This document shows positions 26,139 to 34,410 of a stretch of DNA of 64,000 bases, piece after piece. Origin of the DNA: Mycolicibacterium flavescens (GTDB taxonomy: Bacteria; Actinomycetota; Actinomycetes; Mycobacteriales; Mycobacteriaceae); assembly GCA_900637135.1 (NCBI GenBank), contig LR134353.1:4340001-4404000 (forward strand), given 5' to 3'. The position numbers and the translations under genes are program-made. The stretch's first letter is position 1. Each line of letters opens with the position of its first letter. The notes under the pieces were generated by a model that saw only the letters and a list, made by a program, of their open reading frames with translations, was not told the DNA's origin and did no database searches.

Positions 26139-27431
26139 ATGCGCAAGGATCGAATCCTCCACATCGCCCGGCAGGTCGCGGCGCTGGTGGTGACGGCGGT
26201 GACCGCGGCCTCGACCCTCAACGGCTACCGACCATTGGCGCGTAAGGGCTACCCGTCGATCTTCTCGTTCGGCTTCGGCCTGGTGGTCAGCGAGTTCCCG
26301 CTGCAGACGCTGGTGAGCCAGATCGGCGGGCTGGCGTTGACCGCTCGTCGGCTGACCCGTCCGGTGCGGATCATCGCCTGGGTGACGGCCGCCATCTCTG
26401 CGATCGGTCTGCTGAACTTCAGCCGCGCGGGTCATAAGGCCGCCGCTCCACTGACCGCCGCGCTCGACAAGGGCTTGGGGACGCGGCGCCGCACCGACTC
26501 GACGGGTCTGTGGCGCCGAGCTGCCGGCGGCGGCACCGCCAAGACTCCGGGCGCGCTGCGGATGATGCGGATCTACCGCAACTACGCCCACGACGGCGAC
26601 ATCAGCTACGGCGAATACAGCCGCGCCAACCAACTCGACATCTGGCGGCGTCCCGATCTCGACCGGAACGGGAAAGCGCCGGTGCTATTCCAGATCCCCG
26701 GCGGCGCCTGGGTGACGGGAAACAAACGCGGGCAAGCACATCCGCTGATGAGCCACCTTGCCGAGCTCGGCTGGATCTGCGTGGCGATCAACTACCGCCA
26801 CAGCCCGCGCAACACGTGGCCCGACCACATCGTCGACGTCAAACGCGCGCTGGCGTGGGTCAAGACGCACATCGCCGAGTACGGCGGTGACCCCGATTTC
26901 ATCGCGATCACCGGCGGCTCGGCGGGCGGGCATCTGTCGTCGCTGGCGGCGCTGACGCCCAACGATCCGCGGTATCAGCCGGGCTTCGAAGACGTCAACA
27001 CCAGGGTGCAGGCCGCGGTCCCGTTCTACGGCGTCTACGACTTCACCCGCTTTGACGACGCGATGCATCCGTCGATGCCGGAGCTGCTCGAGCAGATGGT
27101 GATCAAACAACCGCAGAAGTCGAGCTTGGAGACGTATGCCGATGCGTCACCGGTGAACCACGTGGCCGCCGACGCTCCGCCGTTCTTCATCCTGCACGGC
27201 ACCAATGACTCGCTGGTGCCCGTCGAGCAGGCGCGGGCGTTCGTCACCAAGCTGCGCGACGTCAGCACCCAGCCGGTCGTGTACGCCGAATTGCCGTTCG
27301 CGCAGCATGCTTTCGACATGTTCGGGTCGGCCCGTGCTGCCCACGCGGCGGTCGCTGTCGAGCACTTCCTGGCCGAGATCTACACGAACTGGCAGCAGGG
27401 GGCGGAGCCGGAACGCCTCACCGCGACGTGA
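26139..27431 (+). CDS. lipO: LipO-like carboxylesterase (alpha/beta hydrolase)
   Basis: A 430-residue esterase of the hormone-sensitive-lipase type. The first ~110 residues are hydrophobic with several membrane-like segments (HIARQVAALVVTAVTAAS, IIAWVTAAISAIGLL). The catalytic domain contains the HGG-like oxyanion motif as QIPGGAWVTGNKRG (about 188), the nucleophile in ITGGSAGGHLSS (about 262), the acid in HGTNDSLVPVEQA (about 357) and the His in FAQHAFDMFG (about 390). The whole arrangement matches my memory of M. tuberculosis LipO (Rv1426c). It hydrolyses short acyl esters, probably at the membrane. The start is set by the leaderless promoter. The symbol rests on recall, not alignment. Confidence 0.8.
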   Translation: MRKDRILHIARQVAALVVTAVTAASTLNGYRPLARKGYPSIFSFGFGLVVSEFPLQTLVSQIGGLALTARRLTRPVRIIAWVTAAISAIGLLNFSRAGHKAAAPLTAALDKGLGTRRRTDSTGLWRRAAGGGTAKTPGALRMMRIYRNYAHDGDISYGEYSRANQLDIWRRPDLDRNGKAPVLFQIPGGAWVTGNKRGQAHPLMSHLAELGWICVAINYRHSPRNTWPDHIVDVKRALAWVKTHIAEYGGDPDFIAITGGSAGGHLSSLAALTPNDPRYQPGFEDVNTRVQAAVPFYGVYDFTRFDDAMHPSMPELLEQMVIKQPQKSSLETYADASPVNHVAADAPPFFILHGTNDSLVPVEQARAFVTKLRDVSTQPVVYAELPFAQHAFDMFGSARAAHAAVAVEHFLAEIYTNWQQGAEPERLTAT

Positions 27432-27501
27432 CGTCCGGAGGGCCTCTACCTGGGCGTCGATTACCAGTTTGCCGTGTTCGGCCAATACCATCGCTGACGT
27501 T

Positions 27502-29121
27502 ATGACCGACACCGCCACGACGGCTCCGCCCAGCGGCGACGCCTCGCCACCTGGCCGTATCTCCGCCGAGGCCGGCCGCCGCAGAACCTTCGCCGTCATC
27601 AGCCACCCCGACGCCGGCAAGTCCACGCTGACCGAGGCGCTGGCGCTGCACGCTCGGGTGATCACCGAGGCGGGGGCGGTGCACGGCAAGGCGGGGCGTC
27701 GCGCGACGGTGTCGGACTGGATGGAGATGGAGAAGGCCAGGGGCATTTCGATAACCTCGACGGTGCTGCAGTTCCCGTACCGCGACTGCGTCATCAACCT
27801 GCTCGACACTCCCGGTCACGCCGACTTCTCCGAGGACACCTACCGGGTGCTGACGGCGGTCGACTGCGCGGTGATGCTTATCGACGCCGCCAAAGGCCTT
27901 GAGCCACAGACGCTGAAGCTGTTCCAGGTCTGTAAGCACCGGGGCATCCCGATCATCACGGTCATCAACAAGTGGGACCGCCCCGGCAGGCACGCCCTCG
28001 AGCTCATCGATGAGATCCAGACCCGGATCGGGCTGCGCCCCACTCCCCTGACCTGGCCGGTCGGTATCGCTGGTGACTTCAAGGGCGTGCTGGATCGCCG
28101 TGGCGGCCAGTTCATCCGGTTCACCCGCACCGCGGGCGGTGCGACCGCTGCGCCCGAGGAGCACATCGCCGCCGACGATGCGCACGCGGCCGCCGGCGAC
28201 GACTGGGACACCGCAGTCGAGGAGTCCGAACTGTTGAGCGCCGACGGTGGCGACTACGACCGCGAGGAGTTCCTCGCTGGGACGGCCTCGCCGACGCTGT
28301 TCACCTCGGCCGCGTTGAACTTCGGCGTGAACCAACTCCTCGATGTGCTGGTCGAACTCGCGCCGTCGCCGAGCGGAGCGGTCGATGTCGACGGGACTCG
28401 TCGTCCAGTCGAATCACCGTTCAGCGCTTTTGTTTTCAAGGTGCAGGCTGGTATGGACTCTGCGCACCGCGACCGCATCGCCTACGCGCGCGTCGTCTCG
28501 GGAACATTCGAGCGCGGCGACGTGCTCACCCACGCCGCGACCGGCAAGCCATTCGTCACCAAGTACGCGCAGTCGGTGTTCGGCCAGCAGCGCGCCACGC
28601 TCGACGATGCCGGGCCCGGCGATGTGATCGGGCTGGCCAACGCCGCCGCACTGCGACCCGGCGACACGCTGTATCGCGATGTGCCCGTGCAGTTCCCGCC
28701 GATTCCGAGCTTCTCCCCCGAGCACTTCGCGGTCGCGCGTGGCACCGATCCGAGCAAGCACAAGCAGTTCCGGCGCGGTATCGAACAGCTCGAGCAGGAG
28801 GGCGTGGTGCAGGTGCTGCGTTCGGACAAGCGCGGCGAGCAGGCGCCGGTGTTCGCGGCGGTAGGTCCGATGCAGTTCGAGGTGGCGGTGCACCGGATGG
28901 CTGCCGAGTTCAGCACGCCGATCGCATTGGAGTCGCTGCCGTATCAGGTGGCGCGCGTCGTTGACCCCGCAGATGCGGAGTTCATGGACAAGCAGGTCTC
29001 CGCCGAAGTGCTCACCCGCAGCGACGGCGTCATGCTGGTGCTGTTCTCGACTCCGTGGCGGTTGGAGGGTTTTCAGCGGGACAACCCCGACGTCAAGCTC
29101 GGGTCGTTGGTCGCGGCGTAG
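27502..29121 (+). CDS. prfC: Peptide chain release factor 3
   Basis: A 539-residue translational GTPase. G1 is SHPDAGKSTLTE (about 34-45), G2 lies around ARGISITSTV, G3 is LDTPGHADFSED and G4 is INKWDRPGRH. Domains II and III follow with the RF3-specific SPFSAFVFKVQAGMD and the C-terminal GPMQFEVAVHRM and YQVARVV segments. It recycles RF1/RF2 from the ribosome after peptide release, using GTP. Full length and motifs separate it from EF-G, LepA and TetM-type proteins. The start is ATG 27502, ten bases after a TACCAT box. It stands as a single gene, converging on the serine hydrolase gene eleven bases downstream. Confidence 0.95.
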   Translation: MTDTATTAPPSGDASPPGRISAEAGRRRTFAVISHPDAGKSTLTEALALHARVITEAGAVHGKAGRRATVSDWMEMEKARGISITSTVLQFPYRDCVINLLDTPGHADFSEDTYRVLTAVDCAVMLIDAAKGLEPQTLKLFQVCKHRGIPIITVINKWDRPGRHALELIDEIQTRIGLRPTPLTWPVGIAGDFKGVLDRRGGQFIRFTRTAGGATAAPEEHIAADDAHAAAGDDWDTAVEESELLSADGGDYDREEFLAGTASPTLFTSAALNFGVNQLLDVLVELAPSPSGAVDVDGTRRPVESPFSAFVFKVQAGMDSAHRDRIAYARVVSGTFERGDVLTHAATGKPFVTKYAQSVFGQQRATLDDAGPGDVIGLANAAALRPGDTLYRDVPVQFPPIPSFSPEHFAVARGTDPSKHKQFRRGIEQLEQEGVVQVLRSDKRGEQAPVFAAVGPMQFEVAVHRMAAEFSTPIALESLPYQVARVVDPADAEFMDKQVSAEVLTRSDGVMLVLFSTPWRLEGFQRDNPDVKLGSLVAA

Positions 29122-29132
29122 GGCGTCGCCGT

Positions 29133-30284
29133 TTAGGAGACCGCCGCACCGAGCTCGGCGTACACCGCAGCTTCGAAGCCGAGAATCGTCTCGACCATCT
29201 TGGCGTCGAAGAACGGCAGCACCTGGGTCGCGATCACCGCCGCTATCCCCGCTTTGCGGTCGATCCAGAAGAAGCTGTTGAACAGTCCGGACCAGTCGGC
29301 CGATCCTGCGCTACGCATGCCGGGCAGATCGACCAGATACAGGTGGAAGCCCAGGCCCCATCCCTGCGGGACGTCGAGCAGTTGAACAGGATTCGACAGT
29401 TCGGGGACGGTCGGTTCCATCGACATCGGCAGCGGCGCTCCGTCGAGGTGGTCCCGCAACGCGAGCTCCACCGTCTCCTCTTTGAGGATGCGTGCACCGT
29501 CGAGCTCGCCGCCGTTGAGCCAGGCGCGCACGAAGCGGCCGTAGTCGGTGATCGTCCCGTAGGACCCGTGGCCCGCGGCGTCCCACTCCGGTTCGGCCGG
29601 CAGGTCGAGCTCGGTCTCTAGAAGGCTGCCGTCCGGCGCGCGGAAACGGACAGGCAGCAACCGCGCGCGCTGCTCGTCGCTGGGAGCAAAGGTCGAGTCC
29701 GTCATGCCGAGCGGGCCGTAGACGTGCTCGGCGAGGTAGTCGCCGAGTGTCCGGCCGCTGACGGCCTCGACGACCAGACCGAGCCAGTCGGTGCTGACGC
29801 CGTACTCCCAGACCGTGCCCGGATCGTTGACCAGCGGCACGCGCAGGCCCTGCTTGACACCATCGAGCGGGGTGGGAAGGCCTTGCTCGGTGCAGTAGGT
29901 GTAGAGCTTGTCGTTGAGGAAGTGGTAGCCGCAGCCTGCTGTGTGGTTCATCAGCTGGCGGACGGTCGCCTGCGCCTTGGGTGCGCGCAGGACCGGCTCG
30001 CGGCCGTCGAAGCTGTCGAGCACTTGGAGTTCTCCGAACTCGGGCAGGATCGAGGCGACGGGCGCGTCGAGCTCGATGCGGCCTTGTTCGACGAGCTGTA
30101 GCGCCGCGGTGGTGGCGACGGCCTTGGTCATGGAAGCGTTGCGGAACATGCTGTCGGGCTTGGCATCTCCGGCTGCGCCCTGGTAGAGGACACCGTCGCG
30201 GCCGACCACCGTGGCGGCGATGCCATGCAGTGCCCCATCGGCGGTCACGCCGTTCAGCAGGTCATCGATGCGCTCAAACCCCAT
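29133..30284 (-). CDS. Beta-lactamase-family serine hydrolase (esterase EstB-like)
   Basis: A 383-residue class C-beta-lactamase-fold hydrolase. The nucleophile motif S-x-x-K is SMTK in FRNASMTKAVATTAALQL (about residues 51-54), and the second catalytic Tyr is in VWEYGVSTDWLG (about 152). The third motif is degenerate, as in esterase and D-aminopeptidase relatives. It probably hydrolyses an ester or lactam-like substrate rather than giving true beta-lactam resistance. No signal peptide is present, so it is cytoplasmic. The ATG 30284 start has a strong AAAGGAG site seven bases upstream. Many mycobacterial paralogues (LipD/LipE-like) exist. Confidence 0.88.
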   Translation of the reverse strand: MGFERIDDLLNGVTADGALHGIAATVVGRDGVLYQGAAGDAKPDSMFRNASMTKAVATTAALQLVEQGRIELDAPVASILPEFGELQVLDSFDGREPVLRAPKAQATVRQLMNHTAGCGYHFLNDKLYTYCTEQGLPTPLDGVKQGLRVPLVNDPGTVWEYGVSTDWLGLVVEAVSGRTLGDYLAEHVYGPLGMTDSTFAPSDEQRARLLPVRFRAPDGSLLETELDLPAEPEWDAAGHGSYGTITDYGRFVRAWLNGGELDGARILKEETVELALRDHLDGAPLPMSMEPTVPELSNPVQLLDVPQGWGLGFHLYLVDLPGMRSAGSADWSGLFNSFFWIDRKAGIAAVIATQVLPFFDAKMVETILGFEAAVYAELGAAVS

Positions 30285-30364
30285 CTCAAGCTCCTTTGCT
30301 TTGGGATATGCGAGCCATCTTTGCACGGCTTGCGGGGTGTGCCGACGGTGCTCAACTGCTGCAG

Positions 30365-30748
30365 TCAGTCCGAGGCAAAGGCTTGCAGCTTCTGTGCGAG
30401 TTCTGAAAGCTGCAGATCTCCCTCGGCCGCAACGGCGTTCATGAAGTTCTCGGCGTCGTCGACATTGAAGCCGGGGTCCAATTCGACGCCGTTGAGGTAC
30501 AGAAACGTCCAGGCGGCGGCCCATGCGGTGCGCTTGTTGCCATCGACCAGCGCATGGTTGCGCGCGAGGGACTGCAACAGCGCCGCCGCCTTAGTGAAGG
30601 GGTCGGGATAGGCGTCAACGCCGAAGGCGGTGGCTTGGGGTCGGGCCCCCGCCGCGTCGAGCAAACCGTAGTCGGCGACCCTGAGCTCCACTCCTACGGC
30701 CGCCGCACCGGCGACGAGAACATCGTCGCGGTCGAGGTATTCGGTCAC
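30365..30748 (-). CDS. doc: Doc-type toxin (Fic/DOC family)
   Basis: A 127-residue death-on-curing toxin. The Fic/Doc active-site motif is HALVDGNKRTAWAAAW (about residues 66-81), matching H-x-x-x-D-x-N-K-R. Doc toxins phosphorylate EF-Tu and stop translation; AMP transfer to other proteins is the alternative for Fic relatives, but the NK-R form and size fit Doc. The GTG start overlaps the antitoxin stop (GTGA at 30745-30748), so the toxin is made only with its antitoxin. It is the second gene of a two-gene operon under a palindromic operator. Confidence 0.9.
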   Translation of the reverse strand: MTEYLDRDDVLVAGAAAVGVELRVADYGLLDAAGARPQATAFGVDAYPDPFTKAAALLQSLARNHALVDGNKRTAWAAAWTFLYLNGVELDPGFNVDDAENFMNAVAAEGDLQLSELAQKLQAFASD

Positions 30749-30942
30749 GCCAGGCGGCGATTGAGCTCTGCGCTGCGTTCGGCGACGATCCGCGCGCCTT
30801 CACGCACGCGGCGCTTGTGATCGCTCGCGGCATCGACGGCGGCACGGTGCACGAACGCGCGCAGCGACAGCTCGCCCGCCGAAGCCGCGGTACGTAACTG
30901 CTCCATCTCCTCGTCACTGAAGTTGACGTTCAATGCAGGCAT
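30745..30942 (-). CDS. Antitoxin of the Doc toxin (ribbon-helix-helix type)
   Basis: A 65-residue protein beginning MPALNVNFSDEEMEQLRTAA, a short strand followed by two helices, as in Arc/MetJ ribbon-helix-helix DNA-binding domains. The C-terminal half (HKRRVREGARIVAERSAEL) is a charged helix of the kind that wraps around the toxin. It would neutralise Doc and repress its own operon by binding the GGTACC-type repeats upstream. It is not a Phd-type antitoxin, the usual partner of Doc. Translational coupling to the toxin gene is by a four-base overlap. Confidence 0.8.
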   Translation of the reverse strand: MPALNVNFSDEEMEQLRTAASAGELSLRAFVHRAAVDAASDHKRRVREGARIVAERSAELNRRLA

Positions 30943-30948
30943 ACTCCC

Positions 30949-30982
30949 AAGGTACCAGCATCAGTACCAAGTTTGGTACCAA
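30949..30982. promoter_or_regulatory. Operator repeats of the toxin-antitoxin operon
   Basis: Three copies of a GGTACC-like site lie directly upstream of the antitoxin start: AAGGTACC (30949-30956), AGTACCAA (30963-30970) and the perfect 10-bp palindrome TTGGTACCAA (30973-30982). Spacing of ~12 and ~11 bases, about one DNA turn, suits cooperative binding by ribbon-helix-helix dimers. Confidence 0.6.
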
Positions 30983-31024
30983 AATCGTCTTCGCCTGCGT
31001 GACGATCCGGAATCGGGCACCGCG

Positions 31025-31723
31025 TCAACGCGGTGGGTCGAATGTGACGACCTCGCCCCGGTTGATCGAGACCCAGTCCCGAGCCTCCAGGTACGGCCGG
31101 AACGTCTCGGTGATCGCCTGCTGGTCGGCGGGCGTCTTGGGTCGCTGCAGTTCGTAGAGGTGCGGGAATTCCGTCCAGGCGACGACGGCGTCCCACAGCC
31201 GCAGCGCCGCCTCGCCGACCGGCGGGTCGATGAGTACGGGCCCGAACAGGCATTGGCCGTCGGGGAAGAACAAGGTCGGCACGCCGTAGCCGCCTGCATC
31301 GACGACGCGCTGGTGGTCGGCCATCACTTCGTCGTTGGTGGTCGGGTCGGCGATGGCTTGGTCGACGAGTCGGGGGTCGAAGCCGAGTTCTTCTAAAAGC
31401 GCTCGGGCGACGGCTTTTTCGTGCGGCTTGTGGCCTTCGACGTGCAGGGCTCGCGCTGCTCGTTCGTACCAGGCGTCGATGTCGGCCATCGACTGTCGGC
31501 GCAGCAGCGCACCGATGCGCATCATCGACCAGCCGTAAGACCACTCCCGCTCCCACGGGTGCTTCTTGCCGTCCTGGCGGTTGATCTCCTCGAGGCTGAA
31601 GAAGCGCCAGTTCACCTCGAGGCCGGTCAGGTCGCGGACCTCGCGGATCCATCGCGACGTCTGATACGCGAAGGGGCACATGACGTCGAAGTGGAAGTCA
31701 ACGGCGACAGGATGATTGGTCAC
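31025..31723 (-). CDS. DsbA-family thioredoxin-fold protein (mycothiol-dependent nitroreductase-like)
   Basis: A 232-residue DsbA-fold protein without a signal peptide. The active-site region is VDFHFDVMCPFAYQTSRWI, so only one Cys is present (C-P-F-A instead of C-x-x-C). The cis-Pro loop is GGYGVPTLFFPDG (about 149). The sequence resembles M. tuberculosis Rv2466c, a mycothiol-dependent reductase, in the segments FGPVLIDPPVGEAALRLWD and FPHLYELQRPKT. Such single-Cys proteins usually act as isomerases or glutathione/mycothiol transferases. Cytoplasmic location is expected. It is transcribed away from the type VII cassette. Confidence 0.75.
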   Translation of the reverse strand: MTNHPVAVDFHFDVMCPFAYQTSRWIREVRDLTGLEVNWRFFSLEEINRQDGKKHPWEREWSYGWSMMRIGALLRRQSMADIDAWYERAARALHVEGHKPHEKAVARALLEELGFDPRLVDQAIADPTTNDEVMADHQRVVDAGGYGVPTLFFPDGQCLFGPVLIDPPVGEAALRLWDAVVAWTEFPHLYELQRPKTPADQQAITETFRPYLEARDWVSINRGEVVTFDPPR

Positions 31724-31908
31724 GTCGGAACCTCAGAATCGGTGCAGTGCCAGTTCAGCGTCATCCTGCCAGTTGATAGCACCGAAGTCGATGACCGTCA
31801 CCGACCATCACCGATCCGGAACGGAAATTCCCGCGCGGCAGCGACCCGCGGTGGCGTTAGGGTTGATTCGCCACGGTCGTAGCTGTTCAAGCCATCAAAG
31901 GAGGACTC

Positions 31909-32193
31909 TTGCTTGTCGATCCTGAAGTACTTCGCGCCTTCGCAGGAGAGGTAAGTACAGCGTCTGAGGCCATCAAACGCGCCGACGTGGGCTCCAAGGC
32001 GACGACATCAGCCGACGGTCTTGCCGGGTCCACTACACAGTGGGCAATGCGCCTCGTGGGCGAGCACTTGACGAAGAAGGCAGATGCGATCGCCAAGAAT
32101 GTCGAGGACATGGGGGGCGCGGTTCGTGGGGCCGGAGATCGATACGAGGTAACCGACAGCTCCCTTGCGGGGACGTTCGACGGGCTCTTTTGA
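31909..32193 (+). CDS. EspC-like type VII secretion target protein (second copy type)
   Basis: A 94-residue helical protein of the ESX secretion-target family. It begins LLVDPEVLRAFAGEVSTASE and carries a YEVTD motif near residue 79, fitting the YxxxD/E export signal; the usual Trp of the turn is partly kept in STTQWAMRLV. The start is an unusual TTG at 31909, strongly supported by AAGGAGG four bases upstream. It is the first gene of a three-gene cassette whose second product is a WXG effector, so it is probably the export partner of that protein. Base composition is lower in GC than the surrounding genes. Confidence 0.75.
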   Translation: MLVDPEVLRAFAGEVSTASEAIKRADVGSKATTSADGLAGSTTQWAMRLVGEHLTKKADAIAKNVEDMGGAVRGAGDRYEVTDSSLAGTFDGLF

Positions 32194-32196
32194 TCC

Positions 32197-33546
32197 GTGC
32201 TGCCCTCACGCCCCCGCTTACAAGGGTGGGATCCCGATTCACTGAATCCCGCCGCGTCGGCTCTAGAGACTGCGGGTCAATCCGTTTACACATCGGTGCG
32301 CAATCTTGACGATGGAATCGACCGGATGTCAGCGGAGCAGACATGGTCGGGTGAGGCGCATGACGCGGCGACGGCGATGTTTCGCCGCGCCACCGATACG
32401 ACTTCCGAGTTCGCTCACTACACCGAAGCGGTCGCGACAGCGCTGAGTAAGGGCAGCGGATCGATTGGAGGTGCCCGGGCAGCCTTGCTGGATCACGCGG
32501 AAGCAGTAGATGCCGGTGAGCTCCAAGTCACGGATATGTGGGTAGTGCTCATCAAGCCTGCCCGCGTCTCGGGCGAAAAGGCAGCCAGCCTATTGGCACA
32601 GGCACAAGCAGAGCAGAAGGAGATCAACCGTCTACTGACCGCAGTCGGCGACGCGGACAACGCGACCGCAGAGTCGGTGCAGGCTGCTGCTCAGAATCTC
32701 GGTTTCACTCTGCCGGGGCCGAATGACTTTCCACTTCTGAATCCTGCAACGGGAGCTGCCCGACCCGCTGACGAAGTCCCGGATCCAATGACGCTCAACG
32801 GGCTTATCCAACAGGGAGTCGTTCGAGACAACGATATGGCGCAGACGATTCGTGAGAGCCGCGAGTGGGTGACAGAAGACGGCCAGGTGCGAAAGTCGCT
32901 AACGATGATGAACGGTAGCCGGCACGAGATATACGAGTGGAACGATTTCGCCCCCTGCGTCGAGGACACCTACTACGACAAGCACGGCAACGAAGTTTCC
33001 AGCACGTTCTCACAGGACAAGACGAACTACGACGGCACGAAGTACACATCCATTAGGTTCGCCGACGGCACCGAAGTCACGATGACGCAAACCGCGGATG
33101 GCAAGACCACGGGAGGCGTGACGGCGGCCGACGGTCGCCATGGCGTCTTACCCGACGAATTCTTCACCCACCCGACGCTCACGACTGTTGGAGGCGCACT
33201 CACCGGCCTAGAAGAACAAGCCAAGCGCGGAATCCCCATGCTTTCACCGCAGTCGGTCGAAAACCTCGGGAAGGCGGCCAAGTATGGCGGCCCGACGCTA
33301 GGTGTGGCAGTAGCCCTATATGACACGGTGACGGCCAAGACGTTTCACGACGGCTGTGTGGCTGCGATCTCCGGCGGGGCAGGGGTTGGTGGGGGCTATG
33401 CGGGTGGTACCTTGGCCGCGGCCGGAGCCTCGGCTTTCGGCGCTCCGCAACTGGCACCGGGGGTCGCCGCGATCGGAAGCGTCGCCGGCACCTGGACGTT
33501 CGGATATATCGGCGGAATCATCGGCAATATCGTGTGTCCGAAATGA
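32197..33546 (+). CDS. WXG-type ESX effector with glycine-rich, pore-like C-terminus
   Basis: A 449-residue protein. Residues ~1-140 are helical with W-S-G at the turn (EQTWSGEAHDAATAMFRRA), like WXG100/LXG export domains. The middle (220-300) is a beta-rich region with repeated Tyr/Asp/Gly (YYDKHGNEVSSTFSQDKTNY). The last ~80 residues are a glycine-zipper hydrophobic stretch (GGAGVGGGYAGGTLAAAG, then FGYIGGIIGNIV) framed by two cysteines. The whole fits a secreted polymorphic toxin whose C-terminus inserts into membranes. The next gene overlaps by ATGA and encodes a membrane protein suitable as immunity protein. Toxicity is inferred, and no enzymatic motif is visible. Confidence 0.6.
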   Translation: MLPSRPRLQGWDPDSLNPAASALETAGQSVYTSVRNLDDGIDRMSAEQTWSGEAHDAATAMFRRATDTTSEFAHYTEAVATALSKGSGSIGGARAALLDHAEAVDAGELQVTDMWVVLIKPARVSGEKAASLLAQAQAEQKEINRLLTAVGDADNATAESVQAAAQNLGFTLPGPNDFPLLNPATGAARPADEVPDPMTLNGLIQQGVVRDNDMAQTIRESREWVTEDGQVRKSLTMMNGSRHEIYEWNDFAPCVEDTYYDKHGNEVSSTFSQDKTNYDGTKYTSIRFADGTEVTMTQTADGKTTGGVTAADGRHGVLPDEFFTHPTLTTVGGALTGLEEQAKRGIPMLSPQSVENLGKAAKYGGPTLGVAVALYDTVTAKTFHDGCVAAISGGAGVGGGYAGGTLAAAGASAFGAPQLAPGVAAIGSVAGTWTFGYIGGIIGNIVCPK

Positions 33547-34280
33547 AGGTTCTCCCTATCGCGCTGCTCTGCACGCTGTTCTTCGGCCCGCTGGGCATTC
33601 TGGCGCTGTTTTGGACGATTATCTGCATCGGGCGCGGCGACTTCCTGACGGCGGTGGTGTCGCTGGGGTTCGCGATGTTCTGCCTGGGTTTCATCGTCCC
33701 GTTCGCGAAGGTGGTTCCGGGAAAGCTCGTCCCGAGTGGCGATTTCGACGACGAGGGGACGACCATCCGGCCGGATCGAGGCGTGGACATACCTCTCCAG
33801 GTCGCGCTCCTCGGACAAACAGTGGCTTGTGGTTTATTCGCGGTTCTCGGACCGCTTGGGATGGTTGATATCCCGGTGCCCGAGCAAATGCGCTTCTACA
33901 TTCCCTTCGCCAGCGCTGTCGCCGCAGTCATGGGGGCGCCAATTCTGTGGCGGACGCTCCGACGCGGCAGCCTGCATTATCTGCGCTTGACGCCCAACGG
34001 ATTCACGTTCGTGCAGGGCTCGCGGCCGCAGGACGGTGACTGGGCGCAGGTCGTAGACGTCACCGATGCCTCACCGAAACAGTCCGCACCGACACCGAAT
34101 TCAATAGTCGTCGTGATGTCCGATGAGGACGTGTTGACGTTGTCGGCGGCCTCGTTCACGCCAGAGGGCCGAGCTCTGCGCGCGCTGGTCCGGTTCTATT
34201 GGCAGAATCCGAATTGCCGCGATGAGCTGACCGATGGCCGGGCGCTGAAGCGCCTCGCCGAAAGCTCGCGGCGACACTGA
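33543..34280 (+). CDS. Membrane protein, candidate immunity protein of the ESX cassette
   Basis: A 245-residue protein with four membrane helices: two near the N-terminus (VLPIALLCTLFFGPLGILAL and AVVSLGFAMFCLGFIVPF) and two in the middle (VALLGQTVACGLFAVLGPLG and IPFASAVAAVMGAPILW). A cytoplasmic or periplasmic domain of ~100 residues follows. The start ATG 33543 overlaps the effector stop (ATGA). Tight coupling to a toxin-like gene, membrane location and restricted distribution are what one expects of an immunity protein against a membrane-acting toxin. No enzyme family is recognised. An accessory role in effector folding or export is the alternative. Confidence 0.6.
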   Translation: MKVLPIALLCTLFFGPLGILALFWTIICIGRGDFLTAVVSLGFAMFCLGFIVPFAKVVPGKLVPSGDFDDEGTTIRPDRGVDIPLQVALLGQTVACGLFAVLGPLGMVDIPVPEQMRFYIPFASAVAAVMGAPILWRTLRRGSLHYLRLTPNGFTFVQGSRPQDGDWAQVVDVTDASPKQSAPTPNSIVVVMSDEDVLTLSAASFTPEGRALRALVRFYWQNPNCRDELTDGRALKRLAESSRRH

Positions 34281-34410
34281 GCTTGAGCAGTCTCACCGTC
34301 ACACGGTCGGCGGTGTACGGATTCCCAGCCGACTGGGCGTGACTCAGCGATTTACTTCTCGATAGCGCTTGGGGCGGCGACATCAGGCCACGACGACGCA
34401 GCGACGGTGC

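Noticed and set aside
29133..30284. True beta-lactamase resistance gene
   Set aside because: No signal peptide and a degenerate third motif; fits cytoplasmic esterase-like relatives.
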